This document shows, piece by piece, positions 44,047 to 55,651 of a DNA stretch of 64,000 nt. The stretch lies in the NCBI GenBank assembly GCA_002327445.1, contig DCWA01000005.1:24862-88861 (forward strand). Direction: 5' to 3'. The translations under genes and the position numbers were made by a program. Position 1 is the first letter of the stretch. Every line of letters starts with the position of its first letter. Source of the stretch: Desulfobacteraceae bacterium UBA2174 (GTDB taxonomy: Bacteria; Desulfobacterota; Desulfobacteria; Desulfobacterales; UBA2174). The notes under the pieces are model-generated. The model did no database searches. It saw only the letters and a list, made by a program, of their open reading frames with translations, and was not told where the DNA came from.

Positions 44047-44815
44047 GCGCCCGGCGATGGACGGTGGCGGGGTGGACGACCCATCCTGGCGCCGCCGGAT
44101 CGTGGCGGGAGCCGGGGACCTGGGGGTAGCGGTGACCGCTTCCCAGGCGGCGCAAATGGCCCGATGCGCCGGTGAGCTGATCTCCTGGAACCGCCGGATC
44201 AACTTGACGGCCATCACCGACCCGGACGAGGTGGCGGTGAAGCACTTCGTCGATTCCATCGTGCCGGCCTCCTGGCTGCCGGCCGGAAGCCGGGTGCTGG
44301 ACGTCGGCTGCGGGGCGGGGTTTCCGGGAATTCCGCTGAAAATTGTCCGGCCCGACCTGCACGTGACCCTCATCGACGCGGTGCGCAAGAAGGTTTCTTT
44401 CGTTTCCCACCTGATCCGCATCCTGGCGCTGGCACACACCGAGGCGCGTCATGCGCGGCTGGAAGACTTGCGTCGGCAGGCGCCCCGGCCGGTTTTCGAC
44501 GCAGTGGTCTGCCGGGCCCTGGGGCCTCTGAACGCCTGGGGGGAAGATACCGCGGCACTGTTGGCCAAGGACGGGTTCGTGCTGGCCTGGAAGGGGCCGG
44601 CCGTGGACGGGGAGCTGGACGACTTGCGCCGGGCGGGGGATCCGCCGGACCGCATCCGCCTCGGCGGTGGATGGGCGACGGTGGCGGTGACGGCCTATCG
44701 CCTGCCGGAAATCGGCGACCGGCGCTGCCTGGTGCGGATCACCCCGCTGACTTTACAGGATCAATCGATTTGCGGGCATAAGGAGCAAGAGACGTGCAAA
44801 CGCTGCTTTCCCTGA
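44027..44815 (+). CDS. rsmG: 16S rRNA G527 methyltransferase RsmG
   Basis: A 262-residue methyltransferase (start at 44027; 44057 or 43997 are alternatives). The family markers are WNRRINLTAI, KHFVDS, the SAM motif VLDVGCGAGFPGIPL and DAVRKK. It N7-methylates G527 of 16S rRNA. The C-terminal 20 residues (from TLQDQS) extend past the usual end and overlap the next start. In many bacteria rsmG lies beside parAB near oriC; here it does not, about 25 kb from parA. Confidence 0.88.
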   Translation: MSASAPERPAMDGGGVDDPSWRRRIVAGAGDLGVAVTASQAAQMARCAGELISWNRRINLTAITDPDEVAVKHFVDSIVPASWLPAGSRVLDVGCGAGFPGIPLKIVRPDLHVTLIDAVRKKVSFVSHLIRILALAHTEARHARLEDLRRQAPRPVFDAVVCRALGPLNAWGEDTAALLAKDGFVLAWKGPAVDGELDDLRRAGDPPDRIRLGGGWATVAVTAYRLPEIGDRRCLVRITPLTLQDQSICGHKEQETCKRCFP

Positions 44816-44997
44816 TCAAGATGGCCGCGGTGTTGGCCGGCGGCCTGCTGCTGGGGCGGATGTATTTCGAAGAGGTCAAGAAGGCCAAGCGTGCCGGAGC
44901 CCCGTGGTACGCCCCGTACCGGACGCCGCCGGGGATCCTGGTGGTGCTGGCCCTGATGCTGCCCCTGTTTGTCTGGCTTTATGGCCGACTGCGCTGA
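44794..44997 (+). CDS. Small two-TM membrane protein
   Basis: 67 residues from GTG 44794 (AAGGAG at 44779-44784). Hydrophobic segments at about 9-22 (MAAVLAGGLLLG) and 47-63 (ILVVLALMLPLFVWLYG) flank a basic, Pro-rich middle (KKAKRAGAPWYAPYRTPPG). It overlaps the rsmG 3' end by 22 bp and precedes acnA by 51 bp. No family is recognisable. Confidence 0.6.
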   Translation: MQTLLSLIKMAAVLAGGLLLGRMYFEEVKKAKRAGAPWYAPYRTPPGILVVLALMLPLFVWLYGRLR

Positions 44998-45048
44998 AGG
45001 GCGCACGCAGTCCGGCGGTCATCCTCGCCCGACTCCGAGGAGGGTCTC

Positions 45049-47802
<2,754 letters not shown>

Positions 47803-47817
47803 GGGCGCTTGCGGCGC

Positions 47818-47901
47818 GTTCAAGGCTCAGGGTTCAGGGTTCAGGGTTCAGGGTTCAAGGTTCAAGGTTCAAGGTTGAAGGTTCAGGGTTCAGGGTTCAA
47901 G
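47818..47901. repeat. 7-bp-period array (twelve units) after acnA
   Basis: Twelve heptamers alternating GTTCAAG and GTTCAGG (with GCTCAGG and GTTGAAG variants), all in phase. It is preceded by the small palindrome GCGCTTGCGGCGC (47805-47817). The same palindrome-plus-array layout occurs at 53418-53492. Confidence 0.9.
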
Positions 47902-48042
47902 GTTTCAGCGTTGGTGTTCTAAGCGGCGATGGGTTTCGTTTTACTTCACCGGACCTACGGTGTACGGGAGCTTGCTATCGTAGGATGGGTGCAGCGGTAG
48001 CGAAACCCATCAATATCGTCGATCAATCGAGAAGGATTTCCA

Positions 48043-49242
48043 TTGTACGCCTATCTGGATTGCTTTTCAGGCATCAGCGGCGACATGACCCTCGGCGCCT
48101 TGGTGGACCTGGGGCTCGATTTGGCCTGGCTCGAGGCTGAACTGCATCGTCTGCCTTTGGATGGGTTCACCCTGGCATCCGAGACGGTGCACGTTTCGGG
48201 CATCCGGGCGACCCGGGTTTCGGTGCAGGTGGCGGAAAACCCGCCGCATCGCCACTGGAGCGAAATCCGTTCCCGGATCGAGGCGTCGCCCTACAGCGAT
48301 GCCGTGCGCCGGCGCAGTCTCGAAGTGTTCGTCCGCATCGCGCAGGCCGAGGCTGCGATCCACGGCGTTGCGGTGGAGAAGGTACACTTTCACGAGGTGG
48401 GGGGCATCGATGCCCAGGTGGATATCCTCGGCGCTTGCCTGGGGTTCGAGAAGCTGGGCATCGAGGCCGCGGGCGCTTCCTCTCTGCCCCAGGGGCGAGG
48501 TCTGGTGCACTGTGCCCACGGGGTGCTGCCGGTGCCGGCGCCGGCCACGGTGGCCATCCTGAGAGGCATCCCCGTTTACGGGGTGGACACCGAGGCGGAG
48601 CTGGTGACGCCCACCGGCGCGGCCATCGCCGCCGGCCTGGCCGGAACCTTCGGCCCGATGCCGGCCATGGTGGTCGAAGCGGTGGGCTATGGCGCCGGCA
48701 CCCGGCAGTTGGCGGATCGGCCCAACCTGCTGCGCATTCTGATCGGGCGCCGGGCCGACCGGGACGCCGCCGTGGTGGAAGAGTCGGTGACGGTGATCGA
48801 GACGGCCGTCGATGACATGAACCCGGAAATTTTCGGCCACCTGATGGAGCGCCTCTTTGCCGACGGGGCCCTGGACGTGTGCTGGATCCCGGTGCAGATG
48901 AAGAAGAACCGGCCCGGGACCCTGGTGCAGGTGGTCTGCCGACCGGAGGACCGGGAGGCGATGATCGGTCGCATCTTCAGCGAGACCACTTCCCTGGGGG
49001 TGCGCCATGACACGGTGCGGCGCCGGGCTCTGGCCAGGCGGGTGGAAACGGTGGACAGCCCCTTCGGGCCGGTCAGGGTCAAGCGAATCGTCGATCCGGC
49101 CGGCCATGTCCGCTTCGCCCCGGAGTACGAGGAATGCCGGCGCATTGCCGCATCGCACAACCGGCCGCTGCGGGACGTGTACGACGTGCTGGGAAAATTT
49201 TTTCCGACCTCCGACCTCCGACCTCCGACCTCCGATCTCTGA
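48043..49242 (+). CDS. larC: LarC-type nickel-insertion protein
   Basis: A 399-residue LarC/TIGR00299 protein, started at TTG 48043 (GAAGGA upstream). The family motifs are CFSGISGDM, VHFHEVGGIDAQVDI and DDMNPE. LarC inserts nickel into the pincer cofactor of lactate racemase. In some bacteria larC is split by a frameshift into C1/C2; here it is one frame. No larA, larB or larE is in the window. The last dozen or so residues (SDLRPPTSDL) are encoded by a heptad array and include its stop. Confidence 0.9.
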   Translation: MYAYLDCFSGISGDMTLGALVDLGLDLAWLEAELHRLPLDGFTLASETVHVSGIRATRVSVQVAENPPHRHWSEIRSRIEASPYSDAVRRRSLEVFVRIAQAEAAIHGVAVEKVHFHEVGGIDAQVDILGACLGFEKLGIEAAGASSLPQGRGLVHCAHGVLPVPAPATVAILRGIPVYGVDTEAELVTPTGAAIAAGLAGTFGPMPAMVVEAVGYGAGTRQLADRPNLLRILIGRRADRDAAVVEESVTVIETAVDDMNPEIFGHLMERLFADGALDVCWIPVQMKKNRPGTLVQVVCRPEDREAMIGRIFSETTSLGVRHDTVRRRALARRVETVDSPFGPVRVKRIVDPAGHVRFAPEYEECRRIAASHNRPLRDVYDVLGKFFPTSDLRPPTSDL

Positions 49243-49258
49243 TTTCTGACCTCCGACC
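49203..49258. repeat. 7-bp-period array (eight units) containing the larC stop
   Basis: TCCGACC four times, TCCGATC, TCTGATT, TCTGACC, TCCGACC, in phase from within larC to just before the next gene. Because 7 is not a multiple of 3, the array yields the peptide SDLRPPTSDL. Confidence 0.9.
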
Positions 49259-49270
49259 TCGAGGCTTTCC

Positions 49271-49978
49271 ATGGACATCGTCACCTTCGACAACGTATCC
49301 AAGATCTACCAGATGGGGCAGGTGGCGGTCGCCGCCTTGCAAGAGGTGACCTTCGCCATCCCCAAGGGCGCCTTCACCGCCCTCATCGGCCCCTCGGGCA
49401 GTGGCAAGACGACCGCCCTGAACCTCATCGGCTGCCTGGACAGCCCCACCCGCGGCGAGGTGACGGTGGCCGGCCAGGCGGTGAGCCGGCTGGACCGGCG
49501 CAGCGGGGCCGAGTTCCGGGGCCGGCACCTCGGCTTCGTGTTCCAGGATTTCAACCTGCTGCCGGTTCTCACGGTCTACGAAAACGTGGAGTACCCCTTG
49601 CTGATGATCCGCGACCAGCCCAAAGCCCAGCGGCGTCCGGCGGTGGAGCGGGTGCTGGCGGCGGTAGGCATGGCCGACCAGGCCCAAAAGTATCCAGCCC
49701 AGCTCTCCGGCGGGCAGAAGCAGCGGGTGGCCGTGGCCCGGGCCCTGGTGGGCACGCCCGACCTGGTGCTGGCCGACGAGCCCACCGCCAACCTCGACAG
49801 CCACACGGCCTTCCTGGTGATCGAGCTGATGAAGCAGATGCGCGACGCCTTCGGTACCACCTTCGTCTTTTCGACCCACGATCCCCGGATCATGGAGCAC
49901 GCCGAGCTGACCTTCCGCATGGAGGACGGGCGACTGACCAACAACGGGGCGGCCCCCCCGGAGGAGGCGATCCGATGA
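49271..49978 (+). CDS. ABC transporter ATPase, LolD/MacB type
   Basis: 235 residues with Walker A GPSGSGKTT (40-48), Q loop in FVFQDFNLLP, signature LSGGQKQRVA and Walker B LVLADEP. It forms a complex with the FtsX-fold permease encoded next (4-bp ATGA overlap). LolD-like ATPases power mechano-transmission in lipoprotein or lipid export. Confidence 0.93.
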   Translation: MDIVTFDNVSKIYQMGQVAVAALQEVTFAIPKGAFTALIGPSGSGKTTALNLIGCLDSPTRGEVTVAGQAVSRLDRRSGAEFRGRHLGFVFQDFNLLPVLTVYENVEYPLLMIRDQPKAQRRPAVERVLAAVGMADQAQKYPAQLSGGQKQRVAVARALVGTPDLVLADEPTANLDSHTAFLVIELMKQMRDAFGTTFVFSTHDPRIMEHAELTFRMEDGRLTNNGAAPPEEAIR

Positions 49979-51222
49979 AGATCCTGCGCCTGGCCTTCAA
50001 GAATCTGCTGCGATACAAACGGCGCACCCTGCTCACCGGCCTGCTCATCGGCGTGGGGGTGGTGGCGGTGATTGTTTTCGTCGGTCTCAGCGACGCTTTC
50101 AAGGGCGCTATCACCGGCCAGATCACCGATTCGATGCTCAGCCACCTCCAAGTGCATCGCAAGGGGTACACCGCCAGCATCGACAACCTGCCGCTGGACC
50201 GGATGCTGCCGGCCAAGGCTTACGCCAAACTTGCCGACATGCTGGCCGGTGATCCGGCGGTGGAGGCCTTTTCGCCAAGGATCAAGTTCGGGGCCATGCT
50301 GAGCAACTACGCCCAGACCACCAACGTGCGCCTCAACGGGGTGGATCCGGCCAGGGAACAGGCCGCCGCGCCGCTGCTGGCCTCGCGGATCAAGGACCGC
50401 ACCCGCGACGACGCCATCCTGGCGCCCGGCGAGGTGGTGCTGCCCGAGATTCTCGCCAAGGGCATGGATCTCAAGGCCGGCGACACCGTGGTCCTCGTGG
50501 CCAACAACAAGGATGGATCGGTCAACGGGATGACCTTCGTCGTGGCCGGGATGGTGGAAAGCCTCATGGGGCCGGGAGGGCGGGACGGATACATGCACAT
50601 CGACGATGCGGCCGCCCTGCTGCGCATGGCCGAGACCGAGATCAGCGAGGTGGCGGTGCGGGTCAAGCATTCCGAGGATGTCGATGCCGTCGCCGGACGG
50701 CTCCAGGAGACCCTGGCGCCGATGAAGAACCAGGCCGGCCAGCCGATGTTCGAGGTGCATACCTGGAAGCAGCTCAGTCCCTTTTTCAACGTGGTGCGGA
50801 TGATCGACCTCATGACCCTGGGGGTCCAGACGATTCTCATCGCCGTGGTGCTCATCAGCGTGCTGAACGTGATGATGATGAGCGTCTACGAACGGGTGCG
50901 GGAGATCGGCACCCTGGCGGCCATGGGCACCACGCCGGGGCGGATCATGGGGCTGTTCGTGGCCGAAGGTTTCAGCCTCGGCCTGGTGAGCGCCCTGTCG
51001 GGAGCGATCGTCGGCATCGGAATCCTGTGGGTGCTCAACCTCAGCGGGGTGGAGGTGGCCTTCGGCGGCGCCGGCCAGGTCTTCACCCTGGAACCGGCCG
51101 TTTCCCTCGGCCAGGTGGCTTCGGCGGCCTTGATCGTGGTGGGCATTTCGGTGCTCGCCAGCCTCCAGCCCGCCGCCAAGGCGGCCCGCCTGGTGCCGGT
51201 GGACGCCCTGAGGCACATCTGA
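49975..51222 (+). CDS. FtsX-fold ABC permease, LolC/E or MacB-like
   Basis: 415 residues with an N-terminal membrane segment (about 20-35, LTGLLIGVGVVAVIVFV), a large periplasmic domain (MacB_PCD) and three C-terminal membrane segments (about 283-305, 330-355, 375-395). It pairs with the LolD-like ATPase and is followed by a LolA-like and an outer-membrane protein, so it probably extracts an envelope lipid or lipoprotein from the inner membrane. Confidence 0.9.
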   Translation: MKILRLAFKNLLRYKRRTLLTGLLIGVGVVAVIVFVGLSDAFKGAITGQITDSMLSHLQVHRKGYTASIDNLPLDRMLPAKAYAKLADMLAGDPAVEAFSPRIKFGAMLSNYAQTTNVRLNGVDPAREQAAAPLLASRIKDRTRDDAILAPGEVVLPEILAKGMDLKAGDTVVLVANNKDGSVNGMTFVVAGMVESLMGPGGRDGYMHIDDAAALLRMAETEISEVAVRVKHSEDVDAVAGRLQETLAPMKNQAGQPMFEVHTWKQLSPFFNVVRMIDLMTLGVQTILIAVVLISVLNVMMMSVYERVREIGTLAAMGTTPGRIMGLFVAEGFSLGLVSALSGAIVGIGILWVLNLSGVEVAFGGAGQVFTLEPAVSLGQVASAALIVVGISVLASLQPAAKAARLVPVDALRHI

Positions 51223-51228
51223 AAATAA

Positions 51229-51328
51229 ATTCGAAATTCGAAATTCGAAACCGGGGCGAGGGGATCCGACGCTTTATGATTTTCCGGTTTTTTATAAGTC
51301 CTATAGGTCCTATAAGTCCTATAAGTCC
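51229..51328. repeat. 7-bp then 9-bp tandem arrays before the LolA-like gene
   Basis: ATTCGAA three times (51229-51249), then TATAAGTCC, TATAGGTCC, TATAAGTCC, TATAAGTCC (51293-51328). Both period classes occur in one 137-bp gap. Confidence 0.85.
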
Positions 51329-51359
51329 CATTTTTTCTTTTTACCTAGCGGAGCCGCAG

Positions 51360-52106
51360 ATGAAAAAAATCCTCCCTTCAGCCCTTGTTTGCCTGGCACT
51401 GGTTTTTGCGCCGGTTACCGCCTTCGCCGAACCCCTCACCGGCGAGCAGATCCTGGAGCGGGTGGACCGCAACCTGGAGCCGGGGGATCTGGAGATGTAC
51501 CGCAAGATCATCAACATCGAACCGGACGGCAAGCAGAAGGAGTACGTGCTCCGGTTCCTGAAAAAGGACAAGGACAAGGTGGTCACCCTCTTCGTGTCCC
51601 CGGCCAGCGAGGCGGGCCGGGCCACTCTGCGTCTCGGCGACAACATGTGGCTCTACATCCCCAACGTGGGCAAGCCGATCCGGATCACCAGCATGCAATC
51701 GGTGGTGGGCGGGGTGTTCAACAACGCCGACATCATGCGGCTGGACTACAGCGTGGAGTACGCGGTGGCCGGATCCACCGAGGCCGAGGGGCAGTATGTG
51801 CTCGATCTCAAGGCCAGAAGCGGGGCCGTGGCCTATGACCGGCTCAAGATGTGGGTGGACGGGGAGCGGCTGGTGCCGGTGCGCGTCGAGTGCTTCGCCG
51901 CCACCGGCATGCTGATCAAGACCTTGCATTTTTCCGACATCAAGGACATCGGCGGCGGCATGGCGAGCCCGGCGGTGACGGAGACCGACAGTCCGCTGTA
52001 CCAGGGCTACAAGTCGGTGATGGTTTCGGCCAACCTCAAGCTGCGCCAGTTCTCCGACGAGGTCTTCACCCTCAACTACCTTCCCCGGGTGAAGGATTTG
52101 CGCTGA
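51360..52106 (+). CDS. LolA-like outer-membrane lipoprotein-sorting protein
   Basis: 248 residues from ATG 51360, with a signal peptide (KKILPSALVCLALVFAPVTAFA). The fold is the DUF4292/LolA-like half-barrel of periplasmic carriers (LRLGDNMWLYIPNVGKPIRI, MRLDYSVEYAV). It probably receives the substrate of the LolCDE-like transporter. The operon partner is an outer-membrane protein starting three bases later. Confidence 0.87.
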   Translation: MKKILPSALVCLALVFAPVTAFAEPLTGEQILERVDRNLEPGDLEMYRKIINIEPDGKQKEYVLRFLKKDKDKVVTLFVSPASEAGRATLRLGDNMWLYIPNVGKPIRITSMQSVVGGVFNNADIMRLDYSVEYAVAGSTEAEGQYVLDLKARSGAVAYDRLKMWVDGERLVPVRVECFAATGMLIKTLHFSDIKDIGGGMASPAVTETDSPLYQGYKSVMVSANLKLRQFSDEVFTLNYLPRVKDLR

Positions 52107-52109
52107 GCC

Positions 52110-53408
52110 ATGCCGGTCTGGGTCCTCGTTGCAGTATTGATGTTGGGCTGCGTCGCGGCGGGCGGCGCCGAGACCTACGATTTCGCCATCCCCGAGGCGG
52201 AGCCCAAGAACTACGAGATCGGCGCCCGGCTGGAGGCGCGCTATCTTTTTCATCGCTACGATACGGCATCGGCCAAGTACCGGCTCGATAGGTTGCAAGG
52301 CGACCCGGGGGCCGACGCTCACGAGTGGCACGGGGTCGTGGAGCCGATGATGAGCTACCGCCGGGGAATCCTCAAGGCGGCCCTGATCACTCACCACGAG
52401 TACGTGGACGACGGGGTGGGCACCGGAACCCGTGACGACGTCTACGAGGGGTATGTGTCGTTGACCCCATCGCCGCGGTTTACGCTGGACCTGGGCAAGC
52501 GTTCGGTGCTCTGGGGCAAGGGATATGCCTGGAACCCGGCCGGTTTCGTCAACCGGCCCAGGGACCCGGACGACGCTACCCAGAATCTGGAGGGCCGGGT
52601 TCTGGCGGGGGTGGACCTGATCCGCAGCTTCGAAGGCGGCCGGCTGGCCAACCTGGGGCTGACGGCCCTGGCCCTGCCGGTGATCGACGACTGGTCCAAT
52701 CCCGAACTGGGCGCCGACGGCGACGTCAATTATGCCTTGAAGCTCTATCTGCTCTGGCACGACACGGACATCGACTTCATCTGGTTCGATGGCCCCGGCC
52801 AACCCTTGAGCCTGGGGTTCGATTTTTCCAAGAACCTGGCGGAAAACATCGAGATCCACGGCGAGCTGGCCTGGCGCCGCGATGTGTTGCGCACCGTGGT
52901 CGACCCTCACGGCCGAATCCGGTTCGAGCGCGCCGATCCGGTGGACTACCTTCTGGGTCTGCGCTACCTCAACGCCCTGGACACCACCTTCATCCTCGAG
53001 TACTACCACCGCGGCAGCGGCTATGACCGCGGAGAGCTGGAGGACCTGTTCGCCTTCCAGGACGCGGCCGTGGACCGGTGGCAGGCCTCGGGGGACACCG
53101 CCGAGGTGGAACGGGCTCAGCAGGTCACCCGGTCGTATTTTTCCGAACGCAACCCCGGCCGGGACTATGGGTACCTCAAGGTGTCCCGGAAGGAGCCCTT
53201 CGACCTGCTCGACGTCACCCCCTGGATCGCCTTGATGGCCAGCTTGCAGGACGGCAGCTTCAACGTGCAGCCCGGTTTGACCTGGACTCCCCTCACCGAT
53301 CTGGAACTCAACTTCCGGGTCGCCGTTCCCGTGGGGCCCGCCGACACCGAGTTCGGTGAAAAGCCCGATGCCTGCCGGCCGGAGGTGTGGGTGCGGTATT
53401 ATTTTTGA
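52110..53408 (+). CDS. Outer-membrane beta-barrel-like protein
   Basis: 432 residues with a signal peptide (VLVAVLMLGCVAAGGA) and a C-terminal aromatic end (VRYYF) as in outer-membrane barrels. Alternating polar and aromatic beta strands fill the rest (LDLGKRSVLWGKGYAWNP is a notable segment). It follows the LolA-like gene by three bases. It could be the outer-membrane receiver of the exported lipid; I recognise no specific family. The cysteine in the signal peptide is not a clear lipobox. Confidence 0.75.
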   Translation: MPVWVLVAVLMLGCVAAGGAETYDFAIPEAEPKNYEIGARLEARYLFHRYDTASAKYRLDRLQGDPGADAHEWHGVVEPMMSYRRGILKAALITHHEYVDDGVGTGTRDDVYEGYVSLTPSPRFTLDLGKRSVLWGKGYAWNPAGFVNRPRDPDDATQNLEGRVLAGVDLIRSFEGGRLANLGLTALALPVIDDWSNPELGADGDVNYALKLYLLWHDTDIDFIWFDGPGQPLSLGFDFSKNLAENIEIHGELAWRRDVLRTVVDPHGRIRFERADPVDYLLGLRYLNALDTTFILEYYHRGSGYDRGELEDLFAFQDAAVDRWQASGDTAEVERAQQVTRSYFSERNPGRDYGYLKVSRKEPFDLLDVTPWIALMASLQDGSFNVQPGLTWTPLTDLELNFRVAVPVGPADTEFGEKPDACRPEVWVRYYF

Positions 53409-53429
53409 GGTTCAAGGCGCCTGCGGCGC

Positions 53430-53492
53430 GTTCAAGGTTCAAGGTTCAAGGTTCAAAGTTCAAAGTTCACGGTTCAAGGTTCCGGGTTTAGG
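53430..53492. repeat. 7-bp-period array (nine units) after GC hairpin
   Basis: GTTCAAG three times, GTTCAAA twice, GTTCACG, GTTCAAG, GTTCCGG, GTTTAGG. Preceded by GCGCCTGCGGCGC (53418-53430). Same unit as at 47818-47901. Confidence 0.9.
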
Positions 53493-53653
53493 GGTTCAGG
53501 TTTCAGCGGTTCCGCTGGCCACCGGGAATCCAAAGACCCAAGTTTCCATTTTCAAGTTCACAGTTCCCCGCTTGCAAGGATCCGTTTCGTATTGCCATCC
53601 TTTCGTGATATGGTTTTCTTCATTTTTCTCAACCCGATGCCAGGTCCCCCGCA

Positions 53654-54397
53654 ATGCTTCGGATTCGCAACCTGAAATGCTTCTACGGCGGCATCATGGC
53701 CATCAAGGGGGTCAGCCTCTCGGTGCGTCCCGGGGAGATGGTCTGCCTCATCGGCGCCAACGGAGCGGGCAAGAGCACGCTCCTGGCGGCCGTCAGCGGG
53801 CTGCTGCCCACCTGGAAGGGGGACATCGACTTCCAGGAGCAGCCTCTCAAGGGCCTCGATCCGCCGGCCATCGTGGCCCGGGGCATCAGCCTGGTGCCCG
53901 AGGGGCGGTTGATCTTCCCGACGTTGAGCGTGATGGACAACCTGCACTTGGGCGCCTACACCCTCTATCGCCGGGGGCGGCGGGGCGAAGCCGATGAGAT
54001 CCTCGAATCGGTGCTCGCCCTCTTTCCGGTGCTGGCCGAGCGGCGGCACCAGGCCGCCGGCACCCTCTCGGGCGGTGAACAGCAGATGCTGGCCATCGGC
54101 CGGGCCCTGATGGCCAAACCGGCCCTGCTGCTTCTCGACGAGCCGTCCATGGGGCTGGCGCCGTTGCTGGTGGGAAAGATCCTGGCCGCCCTCGAAACAT
54201 TGCGGGCGCAGGGCCTGACGCTCCTGCTGGTGGAGCAGAATGCCCGGGCCGCGCTGGCCATCGCCGACCGCGGCTACGTGTTCGAGACGGGAAAGGTCGT
54301 GCTCGAAGGACCGGCCGCGGACCTGCTCGACGATGTGGAGGTCAAGCGGGCCTACCTGGGCAAGGACTACGCGGGGTTTACCGAAGGGAGACCATAA
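53654..54397 (+). CDS. livF: LivF-type branched-chain amino-acid ABC ATPase
   Basis: 247 residues. Walker A GANGAGKST (34-42), signature LSGGEQQMLAIGRAL and Walker B LLLLDEPS; the sequence has the short LivF-type layout (CFYGGIMAIKGVSLSV, VPEGRLIFPTLSV). LivF works with LivG and LivHM and a binding protein, none of which are beside it here. It lies just before a PaaK-like ligase, in the same direction (3-bp gap). Confidence 0.88.
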   Translation: MLRIRNLKCFYGGIMAIKGVSLSVRPGEMVCLIGANGAGKSTLLAAVSGLLPTWKGDIDFQEQPLKGLDPPAIVARGISLVPEGRLIFPTLSVMDNLHLGAYTLYRRGRRGEADEILESVLALFPVLAERRHQAAGTLSGGEQQMLAIGRALMAKPALLLLDEPSMGLAPLLVGKILAALETLRAQGLTLLLVEQNARAALAIADRGYVFETGKVVLEGPAADLLDDVEVKRAYLGKDYAGFTEGRP

Positions 54398-54400
54398 GTC

Positions 54401-55651
54401 ATGCCATCGGCCGAATTCGACGACCGGGCGCAGCGGCAGCTCGAACGGCTGCAGAGCACCTTGAACCGCGCCTTTAGCTCCGTGCCGTTCCACCAGGAGC
54501 GCCTCAAACGAAACGGCATCCGCCCGGAGCAGGTGGAAACCATCGCCGACCTGGCCGGCATGCCCTTCATGACCCGCCGTCACCTGGGGGAGAACTACCC
54601 CTACGGGCTTTTCGCTGTCCCCTTGCGCGACATTGTGCGCATCCACACCGCCCCGGGCACGACCCTCAGCCCATCGGTGAGCGGGTACACGGCCCGGGAC
54701 CTGCGCCAGTGGACCGCCATGGTATCCGAATCGCTGGCGGCCGCCGGAGTGGGCGCGGAGGACATCCTTCAGATCAGCCTCGACCCGGGGCTGAACGACT
54801 GGGGCCGGGACTACAAGCTCGGCGCCGAGGCCCTGGGGGCCAGCGTCATCCCCAACTCACTGCTTTCCCTCGAAAAACAGTTGATGGTGCTCCGCGACTA
54901 CCGCACAACCACCCTCATCACCACCCCCTCCTACGCCGCCCAGATCGCCGATCATGTCCAGGCCCTGCGCATCGACCTGGACCGGCTGGCCCTCAAGACC
55001 CTGATCCTGGTGGGCGAGCCGGTGCCCCCGGCACTGCGCCGCCGCCTGGAGGACGACCTGCAAGTGGTCGCCTGGCTGCACTACGGCCTCTCCGAGGTGC
55101 CGGGCCCGGCCCTGGCCTTCGAGTGCCACCTGCACGAAGGGTTGCACCTGCACGACGAGCATTTCCTCGTGGAGATCGTCGATCCGGATACCGGCCAGCC
55201 TGTTCCGCCGGGGGCCGAGGGGGAGCTGGTGCTCACCAGCCTCACCACCCGCGCCATGCCGCTGATCCGTTTTCGCACCGGGGACTTGGCAAAGCGGCTG
55301 GAAGGGCCCTGCGCCTGCGGCCGAGCGGCCGAGCGCATCGTCTGGCTCCCCGGCCGCGCCGACGACCTGATGGTTTTACGGGGCGTGAAGATCGATCGCG
55401 GGCAGGTGCTGGCCCAGATTGCGGCGGCGCTGGGGTTCGAACCGGACCGGTACCGGATTTTCGTCAATACCGAAAAGAACCGCCGTCTGCTGGAGGTCTG
55501 GATCGGCGTGGACGACCGGATCTTCTCGGACGAGATCAAGATGCTGGAAAAGCGCATGGCCGACATCGGCCGGCGGCTCTACGAAAGTCTTGGCGTGCCC
55601 GTGACCGTCCGGCTCAAGGAGCGCGACACCTTCGCCGCCGAGGGGCAGTGA
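54401..55651 (+). CDS. PaaK-like phenylacetate/aryl-CoA ligase
   Basis: 416 residues of the adenylate-forming PaaK family (short, without the full C-terminal lid of other ANL enzymes). Landmarks are the N-terminal FHQERLKRNGI, APGTTLSPSVSGYT (the phosphate-binding loop, a variant of SSGTTG), HYGLSEVPGP, LTTRAMPLIRFRTGD and the C-terminal GRADDLMVLRGVKI. It would activate an aryl or similar acid to its CoA thioester. LivF directly upstream suggests import of the acid or amino acid, although the other transporter genes are missing. Confidence 0.85.
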   Translation: MPSAEFDDRAQRQLERLQSTLNRAFSSVPFHQERLKRNGIRPEQVETIADLAGMPFMTRRHLGENYPYGLFAVPLRDIVRIHTAPGTTLSPSVSGYTARDLRQWTAMVSESLAAAGVGAEDILQISLDPGLNDWGRDYKLGAEALGASVIPNSLLSLEKQLMVLRDYRTTTLITTPSYAAQIADHVQALRIDLDRLALKTLILVGEPVPPALRRRLEDDLQVVAWLHYGLSEVPGPALAFECHLHEGLHLHDEHFLVEIVDPDTGQPVPPGAEGELVLTSLTTRAMPLIRFRTGDLAKRLEGPCACGRAAERIVWLPGRADDLMVLRGVKIDRGQVLAQIAAALGFEPDRYRIFVNTEKNRRLLEVWIGVDDRIFSDEIKMLEKRMADIGRRLYESLGVPVTVRLKERDTFAAEGQ

